From assembly GCA_963678675.1 (NCBI GenBank), contig OY783192.1, forward strand, positions 38,905,250 to 38,969,249: a stretch of DNA of 64,000 nt. The letters run 5' to 3'. Made by a program: the position numbers and the translations under genes. Shown piece after piece: positions 12,102 to 27,100 of the stretch (positions within the stretch are counted from its first letter, which is position 1; every line of letters begins with the position of its first letter). Under the pieces are notes generated by a model. It made no database searches and had not been told where the DNA came from. It was given only the letters and a program-made list of their open reading frames with translations. This stretch comes from Xiphydria camelus (Eukaryota; Arthropoda; Insecta; Hymenoptera; Xiphydriidae).

Positions 12102-15100
12102 GAAGAATCAGAAAGATGCCGCAAGCGTAACAATTTCTAATCGCCGCGCGGGTGTAATCGAGACTCCGGAGAATTTATAGGACGTAGACGTTGGTAATCG
12201 CGCTTACGATTCCCTCAGGTCTGCGGAAATTCCATTTGGCCCGAGTTATTACATCCGGGCCTCTCGGTTGGGTCAGGTCAGACGAAGTACGGAGACAGCG
12301 AAATGGCAATAGGCAGACTTCACGGCTGGAAGGATAGGCGTAATTATACTCGTATCCCGGTCAGCCGTAGTTAATCGAACGAAGGACCCGTCTAGCTCAG
12401 AAATGGCATCGTCTGCTAGGTACACTCTCAAAAGCGATCGATAAGAATGAAACTCCTCTCTCTGTCGTTAGCGAAACGAAGGGGAACCGTATCTGGAGTA
12501 GGATGGGAAGCTTAAAATCGGAGAGAATTGCGAATTCGTTGGTGGAGAATAAACGACACTTCTCTGCATTACATAAAGTTTCATTTTATTTCATATCGTC
12601 ATTGAGAATCGAAAGCGGGTTGCAAGTTACAACGGTTGGCAATGATAGGTGCAATCGAAGCGTCCAGAGGTACTCGACTTTTCCCCCCTGCAAGTGTTAG
12701 GAAAATTTGCCACTCTCGTTGCTTCCGTCTTAACACGAGGGACGTGCGTGTATTTGCCGCGAGCTACGGGGACTCATGGAGAAGGCGGAACGCGCGAACA
12801 AAGCGTAGATACGTACCGGAGCTCTCTGTACAGTCTGGAGTCGAGTGGACGCGAAGTGTCAGTGAACGCGGGCGAGGTGAGGTCCAGGAGGTGTCGAGGG
12901 TGGTGGTGCGCCGTGCTACGTACGTTTTATTTGACACGCGTTCGAATACCAGAGTTACTTCCAAGGTTTCTAGACGGATATATTACATTCAGGCATTTTG
13001 GATTACGTCATTATCACGAAATCATCATCTAGGTGGCGCGGGCTGCCGTCGCTTATGCATTCGAATGTAAGCAGAATCCCCTCGGGTAATCATCCATCAC
13101 ATTCGTCACACAGTGATTTTCCACGAACAGTGGATCATTTACGAAGCGCACGCACGTACGCAGGCAGGCGTCTGTCGATAACGGCTCCTATCTCTTCGGT
13201 GTAGACTTTTACCGCTCGCAGGATGATTGAATAATTGGGTATCCCTGCATTGTGATCCTGAATCCTCGTCGTTCCCTTGATTGCCGTCGTTGCTGAGCTG
13301 CTTGCTAAGCGTAATAGATATGTGGAAAATGGAACGTTTGAAAAATAGAGAACGTTAGGGGAAAGAAAAAATGGTATTTCTAAATTATTAAAAGTAATAG
13401 CATAGCATTTCTCTCTTCTTTCGAGAAAAGGGTTGCAAGGGAAGAGAGAAAGGGATTAAGAAAGAAACGGATCAGCCTCGCGTTCTCATTCGCTCCCTCG
13501 CAACGATGTATCCAACCCCATCATCGTTTATAGTTATGCGTCGCTTCCACATCGACCCGCGAAATGCCGCGTCGCTGGAATCAGAGCGCGTCGGCTAATG
13601 CTTGATAAACGTCATCACCGCGAAACAATCGCAATACACCGGTCATTTCTGCGGCGTTCCACGCGCTGCGGGAAAAGTTTGGGTCGAGCTGCTGAGTTTC
13701 CACCGCGTTCGCCACCGAACGATGCACTTTAATTGCTCCTCGGCGCGAGTGCGTTTTTGCATCGCTATTAAACAATGGAACGGTAAACGGCGTATGTATC
13801 CGTGTACGTGTTAATTAATGCACTTTATACTTCGGGATAAACGGATCTCGCGATATTTCTTCACACGTGCGGCACAACGTATAGTCCGACTGCGCCGGAC
13901 GGACGGCAACCGCGAGTCTTGCCTACAGCGATGTATAAGTTCTTGCATGGGTACAGGCGGTGTATTTCACTCGACTGCCTCTCTTGTCGAGCAGCCAAAT
14001 GAATCAATCGACCACAGGAGATATTGCAGAAGCTCGTTGTAAGATGACATTGGGTAATTTCGAAGGCACGATTAGAGCCGTGGGTTTGCAGGCTCCACGG
14101 CACACACATACACAAAAGTGGTATAACTATCGACATTGAAAAGGACGAAACTCTTAATTGAAAATATCGAACGCTCTCGCTTTCATCGAGTGCACCAGCG
14201 ACAGAGACCATCGAACGAGAAGCAACAGACTTGCATCACGCTTCAATTAAATAGCACCAATGTGGATTTTGTCGCGATGGATTTCGTTGCCGCGACCCTG
14301 GCATTGAAAGAGCCAAGCGTATACGGTGCTAACGCCGCACCGTGCGTGCGTGGGTTAACTGGGGGGATGAGAGAGAGAAAGAACCCTTCAAATTCATCAC
14401 TTCCGTCGCGCACGCAACGCGCGACCCTTATTCCGGAATAAATTGAACTCAACGATCGTCCGTGGACGTGCTGCCGAGTCGCGACGGGAGGACCTATCAA
14501 AGCTAACGAGCACCCGACGAGTTCTCCCTCGTCGCGACGCCGGTTCTTACCGACACGCCTTGCCGAGTAAGACATTTCGAGAATTTTGCTTTCATTTCCG
14601 ATTATAAATCGTAACGCTACATTCTCGTTCTTCGATCCTTCGTACCTCGGACAACTCGAAGGATCGGGGCCGTTGCGTATCGATTTCATGAAAGAAGGCA
14701 ACCCGACGCGACGAGAACCGTTAGTCGACTGTGACAAATTGGGAAACGTGACAACTCTACTCTCGAAAAAGTCGGGTTCTTTCTTGTGCAATTCTCATGG
14801 AAGCATTAAATTGCGATCGATCGGAATTTCGAGCGTTTCGAAGCGACGTGCACTCAACCGGTAATACGTCGAACGGATGAAGGTAAATCCTGTCATGTGT
14901 ATTGTGACAATGTGTGCTCGAATCTAACCATCGTGTTCGCCGTCGGAGGTTGCCCCTTTTCCGGGTCAAGATCGCGTATTAATGATCTATAAAGAGGATC
15001 GAGGTGCGACCTCCGTATGGATGTATTGCAAGAAGGAGAAATAAGTATGCAAAAATCTCAACATCTATTCATCGTACGGATATATTCTGCATCCTCAGCC

Positions 15101-18100
15101 GTTACCTATAAATGAACAACGAAGCATCGGGCAGATGAAAAGTGTACGCGTGTGATATTCTCGGAGGTACTAATTTATCGGACGTTTCGTTGTACAACGA
15201 TTGGTCGCGTGGTAGAGCGATTATTCACGCGGGGCGGCTGAAAGGTGTGCCGTAATCGGGCGGCACGAAAATATTCGGGCGGTAAATGTCAAGAGAAATC
15301 ATAAGTCATTCGCGGTGCGTGAGTCACGAGTTGAAAATCAGTGTACCGTCTGGTCGCCTTGCGAATGTACATATGTGTACTATACTACATACGATTCGGA
15401 GGAAGTTTAACACGGGGCGACATGATGTATGGGAGTAGCGTCGATAAATACCGCATACCATGGAACCTACAACGGATTAGGAAACGTATCGTCCTGAGTT
15501 CGGCAAATTTCAAATCAGATATTTGCGTAAGCTATGTAAAAAACGCCCGATCAGATCATCCCTCGTCTATTGCACCGACGAATTTAGGGAGTTTAAAAAT
15601 CACAAGTTCTCACAGACGCGGTTGAAACTTACGAATCCTGCGTATAATTCATCATCAATGCCTGACAGTGTCCTCTTTATTATATGGAAAAAAGAAATAT
15701 AAATAGCACATTATTGAAATAAAGAATAACTCAACGGTGGCCGGAGAAGTAGAAACTGTTAGATACGCAAGCGCATGACATACCTGTACGAACTACGAGT
15801 ATAATCTAAGGTCTCTGAATTAGGAGTTTTAATGCTTAGGATATTGGAATGGAAACTTAGGACTAAATGGGGAATATATGGGGATGAAGTGTTATATAGG
15901 AATGGAATACGTATGTACGCGTTCTACATATTCTTTAAACGATCAATAAAATTTGCCGGCGCCCTCCATTGATGTCACCAAATCTACCTCTTTTTATTCT
16001 CCCGTCCATGCGTTTGAACCTACATCCGAGGATCGAGACGACTCTACCTATAGGTATGGTACTGGTAAGGTAGGTGGATTACGTAGATATTACCGACTGC
16101 CACGTGGAGGTACAAGTCTCCATCGGCATGGCGTGCCGCTATGATCGTTGGATGGTAGCGGCCTCTGTGACAGGATCGATTCGTTGCTACGAAATCATAC
16201 GTGGAGCACAGGTTGAAAAGTTTGATGATTTCAGTGAGTTGACAAACATTATAAGTTTGACTGTATCAAGGTGCATCATTTAATAGGATGTTACCATTTT
16301 TGTAATGCATTTTGTTTCCATATTGGGGAACCCGGGAACGATTGAAAGAGGTATTTGTCCTTTCGTTTCGACTATAGTTCAATTTATCATATATAGTAGT
16401 AAAGCCCATTTCCCGTCTCCCCTATATACATATAACCCGTTACATCCCGTTATGCTAACTGTGCTAGCGACTAAGTCTTGCAACAGATTGCATCTCCGAA
16501 ATTTCTGACGGCAACTTATACCAAGTAGCAAATAAAGGATTTTTCTTCGTGCGAAGAATCGAATTACTTATCGCGCGCTTCTGACGCACGTTGCGTAGTC
16601 AGTTATGTCCCCGCGGATATGGGTGTTAAGTTTTTTTTTTCCTCGGCCAGTAATCTCACCCGCCGAGTGTCGCGCGGCTCTGGAGAGCTCAGGTGTTGCA
16701 GCAGCGAGCGCTGCACACGTGCGCGGATCCATATACTCGCGTGGAAATGCAATACGTTCGCTGCCTTCTTTGGTCGTGGATATTTTGATATTTATTCGCC
16801 GATTCAATTCTCTGCCGCCTTCCTGCACGCCTCTCTCTTCTCTCGTCTCCTCACGGTGGAACCCTTTTGGTCGGTTCGAGACTTACCTTTTTCGGCCGGT
16901 GGGTATTTCGATTTTTATCGTCGCGTCACAATGTGGTTCTCACGATCTCACGATTTCACGGACGGAGTTTCCTCCGCGCACGACGCGTCGTTCGACGTTC
17001 CGCAAAAGGTCCTTCGTTGCATCGAGCGCTCATTGTTCCGCGTTCGTTGCCATTAATTCGAGCGGAAGAATGCAATGCTACATATGTACGTATGTACATA
17101 CCGTCCCGGCACCGAGGCGAGTTTCGTCTCGTCGTCGTGCATTGTACCTACGCTTTCTCTGCGTATGCATAAGTGGAACTGGTATAGCTTTTCTAACTCA
17201 TTACCATCCATTCGGTTAGACGGAGAATACTTCCGCGATGTCTCCACTGGTTTCGCTCGATCACAATTTGACGTTATTTCCTAAACGACTCCCGAAGTGT
17301 CACATTAATGTCCGTGCGCACACGAAAGGTGGCATGCGCGAAGTGGTATTTATCGTAGAGAGAGATTTCGAAGGGAGGAAGATGACGAGAGTGAAATGCA
17401 ACCCTCATGCGCACACCTTCAACATTTATCAATGAATAATCGTCCTCTTGTGGATGCTGCAATGAAATTATCAATTTCGAGACTACAGCCGGCAGTCGAC
17501 AGCAGTGGGATAACGGTTTTGTCCCTCGCCCGAAGGACGTCCACTTCTGAGAATACGTGGAAAAAGCTCGAAATACGACACGATTTCTTAGACGCGCTGT
17601 AACCGAAGCGATTCTGATTGAATGTCGGACGATTTGTCAGCGTCGACTCTAGCGCGTGCTGCTGCTGCTGCTGTCTCCAAAGCGCTCTTCCGCGCGTTTC
17701 GAAGAAAGGAGATTCGTAGTCGAAACCGCGTAGGCATACGCATGGTTGTTGCAAAGAGACTCGAAGGCCGCGAAACAGGGGGCCGGAAAAGGGAGGGAAT
17801 GATTCACGCGGTTGTGCAGCGCGTATCGATGCGCCCACGAGGACGAGAGTGCATGACGTCAGGCCATCGGCTTTCTATAAATACTATGTTTCCGAAGAAA
17901 GTCTTACGGCCCACTCCCGGCTGTACCAGTTAAGGGAACTAGAAGTTCGATCGTCTTATCGATGAGATCGAGGGTTACGGTAGTACGAATTCTAATGTAA
18001 GTTTTCGATCGCCGCGACTCCTTATTTTTCTTTTCTTTCCTATTAAATAGATAAAAATCCACCGAGGTTTACGTACCGAATTAATTGGAACTCGTAACGC

Positions 18101-21100
18101 GCGACCTATCATTATCCGCTGAATAGACGACATTCGAGCGATCGATAAGTTCCACCGATCACCACCTATAATTTTCTTATCGCGTTCTGCGCACCGGCAC
18201 GCAAATCGCTCGTTTCGCGCAGACGTGTGGCGTGTGGCGTGGCGAGATATTCCGAAGATCGGTGCCACTTCGACTTCCATATGGAGACGCGGCGCGTATG
18301 CAACCGTATACACAATGTTCAAGTGCTATACCGGTCAGTCCGGTCCTACGGTCTGGCTCGTTACATGAGTCACGAGTTATCACTGAGACGAGGGCCGATA
18401 TTCGATTTGACTCGCGACTCCCTTTCTCATGTGGATGCGCGTAATATGTATTAATTTCTAATTCGCTTCACGCGGGAATCTCGTAGTCCATCAATTCGAT
18501 ATAATGAGATGCAACACGATCTGAATTTATAAGTATACAAATTATTATTTGTATCCTGCGTTTAATTGGTATTAAACGAGACTACGTCATTTGAAATAAC
18601 ATGTAAACGTGAAATCGAACCGAGGATCGAATTACCGAAGCAACGGTGGCAAAGAAATCGGCGCTCGACACCGAGACGAAAACCGATCGAGAGAAGTTGA
18701 TTACAAAGAGAGCTTCTCGACGGTCGTCCGTCACTCGCGACTTTTCGACGCACATTTTTCACGACCGAAATAGAACTGGATCGCGCGATCGCCTTTGGCG
18801 GATATTCCGCGCCGACTTCGACGTTGAAGGAGAACGACAATGGTGGAGAACAGACTCCCCGCGAATCGCGGCCAACGACCGTCGATTCCTTCTTCTCTTC
18901 CCTTCGACCGATGATTTTCTTGGAATTATCGGCAAACCTCGATTTGAAAAGAAAGCTAGTCTCTCGATAGACATATCGAATCGAGACACTTTCCATCGAG
19001 AGAAAACGAATTAGGTCGAGCCGTGACCCGAGCAGCGACGAACAAATGCAAAATTTATTATCCAACCGGCAGATCCTATTGGTCGCCCACGCTACAAGTA
19101 TCGCATTGAGCAAGGTCGTTAACCATATGGTCCGGTGTTACACGAATAATGGCGAAGACTGGGCGTGTAAAAGTTCACCGCCGATAAACCGGATCGACCC
19201 GCATCGCACCGAGTGGGATAAACGTAGCGATCCTTCGAATCCTCGCACGCGCAGTCACGGTCGATCCAATTAGCGCGCGCGAAACGCGGACAATTTTGCG
19301 GCGCGCTTATAAAAGCCCGCGGTCCGGCGGCGCGTTACACGCGTGAGTGGGACACGGAGGCCATTTAGAAACCGGGTGATTTTCTTCCAGCCATAAATAT
19401 AATATATAACCCCCGCGGCTTGCTCGGCGACCGTAGAGGCGTATAAAAGTTTGGTGTTTGCACTGGCATGGAAAAAAGTGCATCGGACGCAAATACCCTC
19501 GACCGGCTTTAACCGCGAGCCGTATACACTCGTTCCGTCGACCGTGGCGGTCGCATATTTGCGATTGCCTGCTATCGGTGCTCGCGGGATCTCTCCCGCT
19601 GATAAATCACTCGATCGCGCCAGTCGCGGTGTCGCGACGGCGCTAATTAACGGACGGATGTACTCGTCGGGTCGTTTCGGATGGTAATCGATAGGTTCGG
19701 GTATCCTTATACGGCGCGTCTCCTTTCGAGCGCGCGAACATCTTATCGGATCGGTCCTAAATGTTCGACGATCTATGACGATACCGGAGCTACGGCAGGC
19801 AGTAGGTGCGGTCCGTCATACGTCCGACCACCGCGCGACCGAATTTTTCTTTCTTCTCTCGCAATCTGATCCCCCGAAGCGCCAGCGTTTCCCCACTGCC
19901 GTCCCGTAACTCGTGACGGAGCTTCGACTCGACGCAGTGAACCTTATTTTCGATCGACGGCGACGGCGACGGCGACGGCGACACTTCCGCTTTTTATTTC
20001 GATGCAAATACAAATGGTACCAGCGTCGAGAACCGCAGCCTCTCGCGTCGACGATCAACCTGAATCCCCGAGTGGTCAGTTCTTTCGGCACGTGGGCCGC
20101 TCATGGGAGAGATAAATGGTCGGCCTGTGTCCTAGACTGCCTACGACATTTGTCTCTATTCCATACGCGAGTCGTGTGGGCGACTCGCGGGGACCTCGAT
20201 GCTCTCGCCCGTGCCACTGGTATTGCACTTTCCGGCCTTTTCTTTGGCCTCCCATTCCCTGCGCGGCCTGCAGGAATGGGAACCGTGCGAATCACCCATC
20301 GATTCGTAGGTTGATTTAGACTTTGCGAGATCCGGTATCAATCTCGTTGCAATTCCAAGCTCTCGTCCGAGATCGAAACTCCGGCGTTTCTTTTTCCATA
20401 CAAAAGAAACTCCGTGACACGCGCGCGCAACCATTTCACCGCCCGTATAGGTAGTAGCGTTAGCACGAGAAAGGTGACAGCAGTCACTTCCGCTTGCTTT
20501 CGCAATTCAGACGAACAGACCCGCGCGCCGGGTCTAGGTAGACGAGACGCGTGCCGCGCGCTTGCGCGCGCGCGGCGTCTCCACGAGGAGCGTCCGACTG
20601 CTGCTGGCACACGTGGGCCGCGTGATGCCTGGAACTCGCGTGCGCTCGATCGCCCAACGCGCGTAGTCAGATCCAATTCGCGCTCCGCGTCGCTTCAGCT
20701 GAGAACTGACGAGACGAGAGGAGAGTATCCGGCGTTTCACACACCGAGCACGAAATCGTGGTCGCCCTTCGTCGTGGCGCAAGCTGTGCGGCGCCCACGC
20801 GAAATCTCGCAACACATTCTCGATGCATTTCCTTTGTCGTCTTCGCGCGCGAACAATGGCTTGCACAATTCGGTCGTACGGCGCCGCTGTAAGAGCGTAA
20901 GCGTGCGCAAGGGACGCGTGGCACGGGAGATGTCATCGGTCACACCTTTAAGAGTCGTGGAAAGCTCGACTCCATCGTCGCGCGAGTTATTACGCGTTTG
21001 CGCGGCTGTACCGCGTCCATTGTTATCAATGTCGAGTTAACAGGCGAACCGGCGTTTACCGTATAGAATTTTGCGACGCCCCGCGGTGCACGCGCGGTTA

Positions 21101-24100
21101 TGCCGTCGGTTGGCGCGGCGTGTAAAAACGTTCGTATTTATGTCGACAACAGTTATATCGCCGCGGAAGATCTCTCGCCTCTGTCGTTGAATTTATAATC
21201 GAGTTGTGCCGCGGATATGCATATATTTTCGGTCGTAGTGCTCGTTTGAAACTGACGAGGAAACGAGGCGAACGTACCTATCGATAGTTCGACCCGATTT
21301 GCAAAATCGGATTGTAAGTCGACAGTTTCTCCTCGCAATCGATGTACGCGTTCTAGGTACGGCGGTACTTCGCCTCCTTCGTTCGAGCTCGCGCCGCGCG
21401 GCACGTTTAACTCGCGCACGCCGACTTGCTTTACCGGAATATAATCCTGCGAGTTCTCAAAATAACGCGGTGCGCGAGACTACGCGCCGGGGCATTAAGC
21501 TGCGTTCACAACGATCGAAGATTCTCAGCATCTCGTATTTTCGATTAGGATCTATCCGCTCGGAATCCCGTCCAATTGGATTTTTGCCCAAACCGCACGG
21601 CTTTTAATTGGCACCTGTCGTCCGACCGGGATAAATTGATTCGATGACCATTTAATATCCCGACTATATGAATGTACAAAAAAATATTAATTTCTCGCTT
21701 CCATTTTAACGAATAATAAAGCTACGATTATTTCCAATATTTTGCTCGAATACGCTTTATTTTTCCCACTTCCCCTCCTCCTTCTTCCGTTCCTTGCGCT
21801 TCCGCTTTTAGGTCGATCGCTAACTGCCGACGCACGAGGACCGATCGGCCGCGGAGTGAAGTGCCCCCACGAGACGAACGCTTCGGCACCGACGGGAGGA
21901 ACACGGAGCGACGGTTGTTCCTGCTCGTTCGAATTTCTCCTTTTTCCTCGGCATCCAGAAATAGTCGCGGAAAGAGCTTCCCGGATAAAAGCGCGCCCCG
22001 TGGTAATTCGGTGTCGGAGGAGATGCGTACGCGTCCACACACGCGTATCGCGTCGCGTCGCCGTCGTCGCGATATCTCTTCGTTCTAATTCCGTGCGATG
22101 GGAATCGAGGAGACCGTCGCGAGGCGAGTCGGAGGGGGGTACAGGAATTACGAGGAGCTACTGCCACAGGCCGTTTCCACTTGGGAAGATTTTTCGGGGG
22201 AAACAAAAATTCCAGGAAGCGCGCGTCGCGGTAAGGTTGACAGGACGAAGGAACGCGCGAGCGCGCGCGCGCTTTCGGACGATCTTCGTTAAGGTCGCGC
22301 GATTAAAAACCGGAATATCTGCATGTGCGTCGTTATCGCATCGGCGATATCGCGTCCGTATACGCGGTTCGACGCGATGAGAATAGCAATGTCGCGCGCG
22401 CAGCGAGAGAATGGATAAATAATTCTTCTCGCGCGAAATGGAGGACGACCGGGGGAAACGGGAGTGCGCCGCATACGCGAGTCGTCTCGAAGAATGTCCG
22501 CGGGGTAATTATAATCGCGTTAGACGAGGGAAATATTGCGGAGAATACGCGGGCGGAGGATTCCATCGGATCGTGGGTGGTTATACTCGCGCAACGAGGT
22601 AGGTATACGGCCGACCCGGGGGGTTGGCATCGCCGTGATCGATGCGCACCGGTAATTACTGCGATTCTTCATGCACCGGGATGGGTATGGGGGAATCGTC
22701 TACCCTTGGGTCGCGAGATTCATTCGACGCGTTCCTAAATAAATGGAATATACCGGGAGGGGATGTTATTTAGTGATCTACGCAATGAAGATTTATCGAG
22801 GACTTTGCTGTGTGTAGCGATCATCACTGAGAGAAATAATTGCCGGTACCGAGAAAAATTGTCTTCTTCGCAGGAAAAATAATATTTGCTAGGTTCGAGT
22901 AATTATTTTTCGCGCAGGAGGAATATCACGTCCCGATTGAGGTATTCTCAAATCAAGAATACGTATATATCATCTTCGATCAAGAATCCGTATTCTTAGA
23001 AATGTTTAAGATCATAATGCTCTCTTAGGTCAAGAAATATCCGTCTGATAATAGTTATTAATTCTCTCAGCGCATAGGATTTGTCGTCAATAATCAACTC
23101 CGCGTCACTTCCGCGCGTCGTCGAGTTGCACATGGTGCATCCACCGCCCGACTGCTACTCCGAACGAGTACGGAGAGACGGATAAGGCCCTCGCGCGATC
23201 TCTCTCCCGTGCAGCGACGGGCGGGCGGGTACGCACGCACGCACGCCTCGCTCTCACTCTTTCACGCTCTCCAGCCTCTCGCGACTCCGCTCGACGCGCG
23301 GCGAGTCAGTCGGTTCTCGAGCGATCTGCGACCTGCGTCGATCCGCTCCGGTCCGGTCATGAGAACTCGCGGTGGCGAGGCTCTGCGTTTCCGCGTGACA
23401 GTGCCGCGAGGCTCCCGCACATTTTCCAACTCGCCGAGGCGACACGGTGCGATCGAAGGCGTACGGGCGACGGCGCAGTGATACCGATCCCGACGACGAC
23501 GACGACGAGACGCGCTCTTCTTTTTCGTTGAAACGAAAATCCCCGTCCGCCGCGAAAAGGGGCGTTCAGCGGGGCGACTCACTCACCATCTCCGCGCGGC
23601 CTTGGTCGTTGGAGAACACAGAGCCTTCTGTCGCGACGACACACAAAGCGGAGCCTGTGCGCTTATCGGCTCGCAGCGCTCGCAGGGATACACTTCCACG
23701 CGGACGCGTCGATTGTGGTAACGGCGGACAGGGTTCGATGGCAGCGTAAACGTACCATTCCGCGTCTCGTTTCGTCGTCGACAAGAGCACTGTCCACGGA
23801 TAACGTCGCCCTCGGAGATTCGCTCGATCTTCTTCGGCCGAAATACCAGCGGACGCACCGCCCCCCAGACTTCGACATGCCTGCCAGCAGTCCGGAACTC
23901 CTGATGCGTCACCACAAGGCTTGCAGGGGTCAGGCCCACGCCAGTGGTATCGCCAAGCAGAACAGCCGGAAGAACGCGACTCCGTCGTCCGAGTCGCCGC
24001 GGAGCAAGGACTCCCGGTCGAGCCTGAACGGCAGGAGCGACTCGAGCGACGGCGGCAGGAAGATCAGCCGGAATAGCGTGAGCTCGTGGGAGTACAGCGA

Positions 24101-27100
24101 CAGCGACAGCATCAACTCCTCCGAGCACGGTGCCGATCCCCTTCGGGATCCCGCCAGCAACATGATCAGGCGAATCGATCGAGTGCTGAACGGGGTGAAC
24201 GAGAAGAGGTCCTCGAAGCAGGACCGGTGCGGCAAGAGGAGCGCGAGGAAGGCCTCCAACGAGGAAGAGGAGACGACGACGACGACGACGGCGAGGCGAA
24301 TACTCGAGAAGAGGGCGAGCTGGGCCGAGAGCCTCAGAGGTGGTTTCGCGGACGACAAGTTCAAGAAGATGGAGGACGGCTGGGACGGCAGCAACGTCAT
24401 CGACAGCCCCCGCGAGCGCAAGTGGCACAGGATCACCGCGGAGATCGAGCAGCGGACGCCCGACGAGCGCAAGGGCGAGAGAAATGGGGCGTCGCGACGA
24501 GGCACGCCGCCGCGAAAGGGCGGCACGCCGTTCAAGAAAGTCGCCAGGAGGACACGGAGCGGCTCGGCGGCTCGCGCCTTGTACGACGTCGTCGAGTGGG
24601 AGGAATTGCTGGAACTAGCTCAGGCTAGGAAGATAACGAGCGGCGGTCGTGGGAAGGACGGGGGAAAAGCTGCAGCCGCCGGTTATCTCAAGAACCTTGA
24701 AGCTCTCCTCGAGAACAAGGCGCCGCAAACTGTTAAGGTACGGAGCGCGCTGTGGTGGGAGCTGCTGCGAGTCGAATGGAAATGAGAGCACGCGCGATCG
24801 AGAGACGGACAGAGGGAGATAGACGCGAGACCAGCTGTAGCGTCCGCGCTGACGCGGGTGCGCGTGAGTCGATCCCTGCATCCAGCAATTTGCACTCGTT
24901 AACTCGGGCAACGCGTTTCCCCGGTAATGTAATCGCTGGAAAATTGCCGCATTTTTGCTTCGATTACACCTCCCTTCGCGGCTCGACCTTCGCGTCTGGG
25001 TCTAGAGCGTAACACAGCTTCGCGAGAATCGACTGCGTATTTATCCAGGGCGGATATCACAATGATTGCAATGACTTATGACGCGGACTTGCTGACGTCT
25101 CTCTCCGTCGCAACGGGGCGCTCGAATTTCCGTATAGCTGGCAAACGAGGATATGTACTTACGATGCAGGTATTCCGTCATCCGGCAGGGAAGAGATAAG
25201 GGGAAACTAGCTTAACGCCGAGTGCTTCGCGTTCTCTGCCATCATTGGAGCGCCATTTGCCAGGCACTCTCCTGAAAAAGGCGGAATAAGAATTACCTAA
25301 CGTAAATTCCTCTCGGCTATAAAACTGTTTCCGCGTCTAAAATAAGCTAATTCAAATTCGTGTTAGGCGCCAGTGGGATATCGCGCCGCCGATCCACGTG
25401 GAGATAGATGCGAGCGGCGCACACGGTCGAAGCGAACGGCCGGAGAGCTGTGTAGCGGGCGGTGGATACGGCCCGTCGTACGTCCGACGCGTGACGAGCC
25501 GTGTCTACTGGGCGCGCGCGGCTCTCCGGCGTTATGAGATAAGAAGAGACCGTCGCTCGGTTGGGACTCGGTTTGTGCTTAACGACACATTTGCACCTCT
25601 GTCAGGAATCTATTTCGAAAGCCATTCGTGGCTAATTTCCTCTTAACGCGCGCGCGCGCGCGCAGCATCCGATTTCAGTTCATACTCACTGCTTCGTACC
25701 AGTCGACTGCAGTTTCAAAAAAATGTATGTAAATTTATATTTCCTGCACTGTCGGAAATTTTGTGTTGGATATATGGACCGGTCATTTTTATATGATGTA
25801 AAATCAACCGATTCTTCGTCTCGATCCGACATTTTTTTTTTTTTTCAGTTAGAATAACGCAAGAAATAATAAATTAACACGAAAAATCGGTTGATCTTAA
25901 CATACAAAAATGACTGGACCATTTCCAACGTAAAATTTCAAACTACGTACGTATAACCGAGATCGTGTAACACCCACCCTGTACAGGCAAATACAACGTA
26001 CGCGGTACACTCGCGCGCACGATGGACCAATACCGCCAAATACGGAACCCCAAGGCTGCCAAATCAGCGGCTCTTGCTAAATTGTCGTTCTTACATCACT
26101 CTCCCTCCGATGGTTCTCGAGCGCTCACAAAAGTAAGAGTCCCAGACGGACATATGGTTCGGATCCGTTTCTCGAGTTTCGCTCCCGGGGAAGTCGAAGC
26201 GGATCCGGAGAAAGCTCGCTGCAGTGCGTGCACGAGTAATCGCGCGTCCCTCCGCGCGATAAGACGGAGGCGATGCAGGCGACTGGACCTGATCTCTCTC
26301 CGTACAGACGCGGACTCTAAAGTTGGATCTGGCTCGACGCTAGGCATTTTCTATGGAAATAAGAGACCGGACTAATTTTAGTTCACCTCCGTGGAAGCGG
26401 TTCACAATTTGACTCGAATTAAGCGCACGAAAGAAACCGTTACATCTGTTCATCGGATATCGTTTTATCCTCCAGTCACTTCGAGTCACTCGCGAGTCAC
26501 CGCGCGCAGCCGTTGTGCAGCTACCGCCGTCAATCACCGCGGGAAGTTTATTAAGACCAATCGCGGCGTCCGGAAGTTTTTAATTAATCTTGTCGATCGA
26601 CAGCTGCTTTTCGCCAAACGCGCCGCGCGGCCGCGCGTGAGCGTACGATAGCGAGCGGCGCGAATGATATCGTACTTGTATCTTTTACGCATATCACACG
26701 CGTGATGGGCCACCTCGGATTTAGGAGATCCATCCCTCGAGTCGGGTAGATCGTATCGGGAGCGCGATATATCATCGGTCGAGTTGCAATTAAATCTCGC
26801 ATGAAATGTGGCGGCACCTATTAATCGTCCTTATAAGGAGCCAAAAAAGAAGTCGAGCACGCCACCCAAGGCCGAACGCTTCTCCCGTGCCCCCGGCGAA
26901 CGCGCGGGTGCCTCTGCGCGACCGCGCCTCCCTTTGGGCATGTGCTCGCGACCTTCGTTCGTCGCGTGCGCTCTTTTGGTCTCCCTCGGCTGTCGCGTCG
27001 ATTCGTAAATAGAAATCCGTGGGCGCTGGTTTTACGCCTGTATCGATTCGAGGAGAAATGAGAAATGTCACGTTTCGATGATTTTAATCGCCTACGTGTA

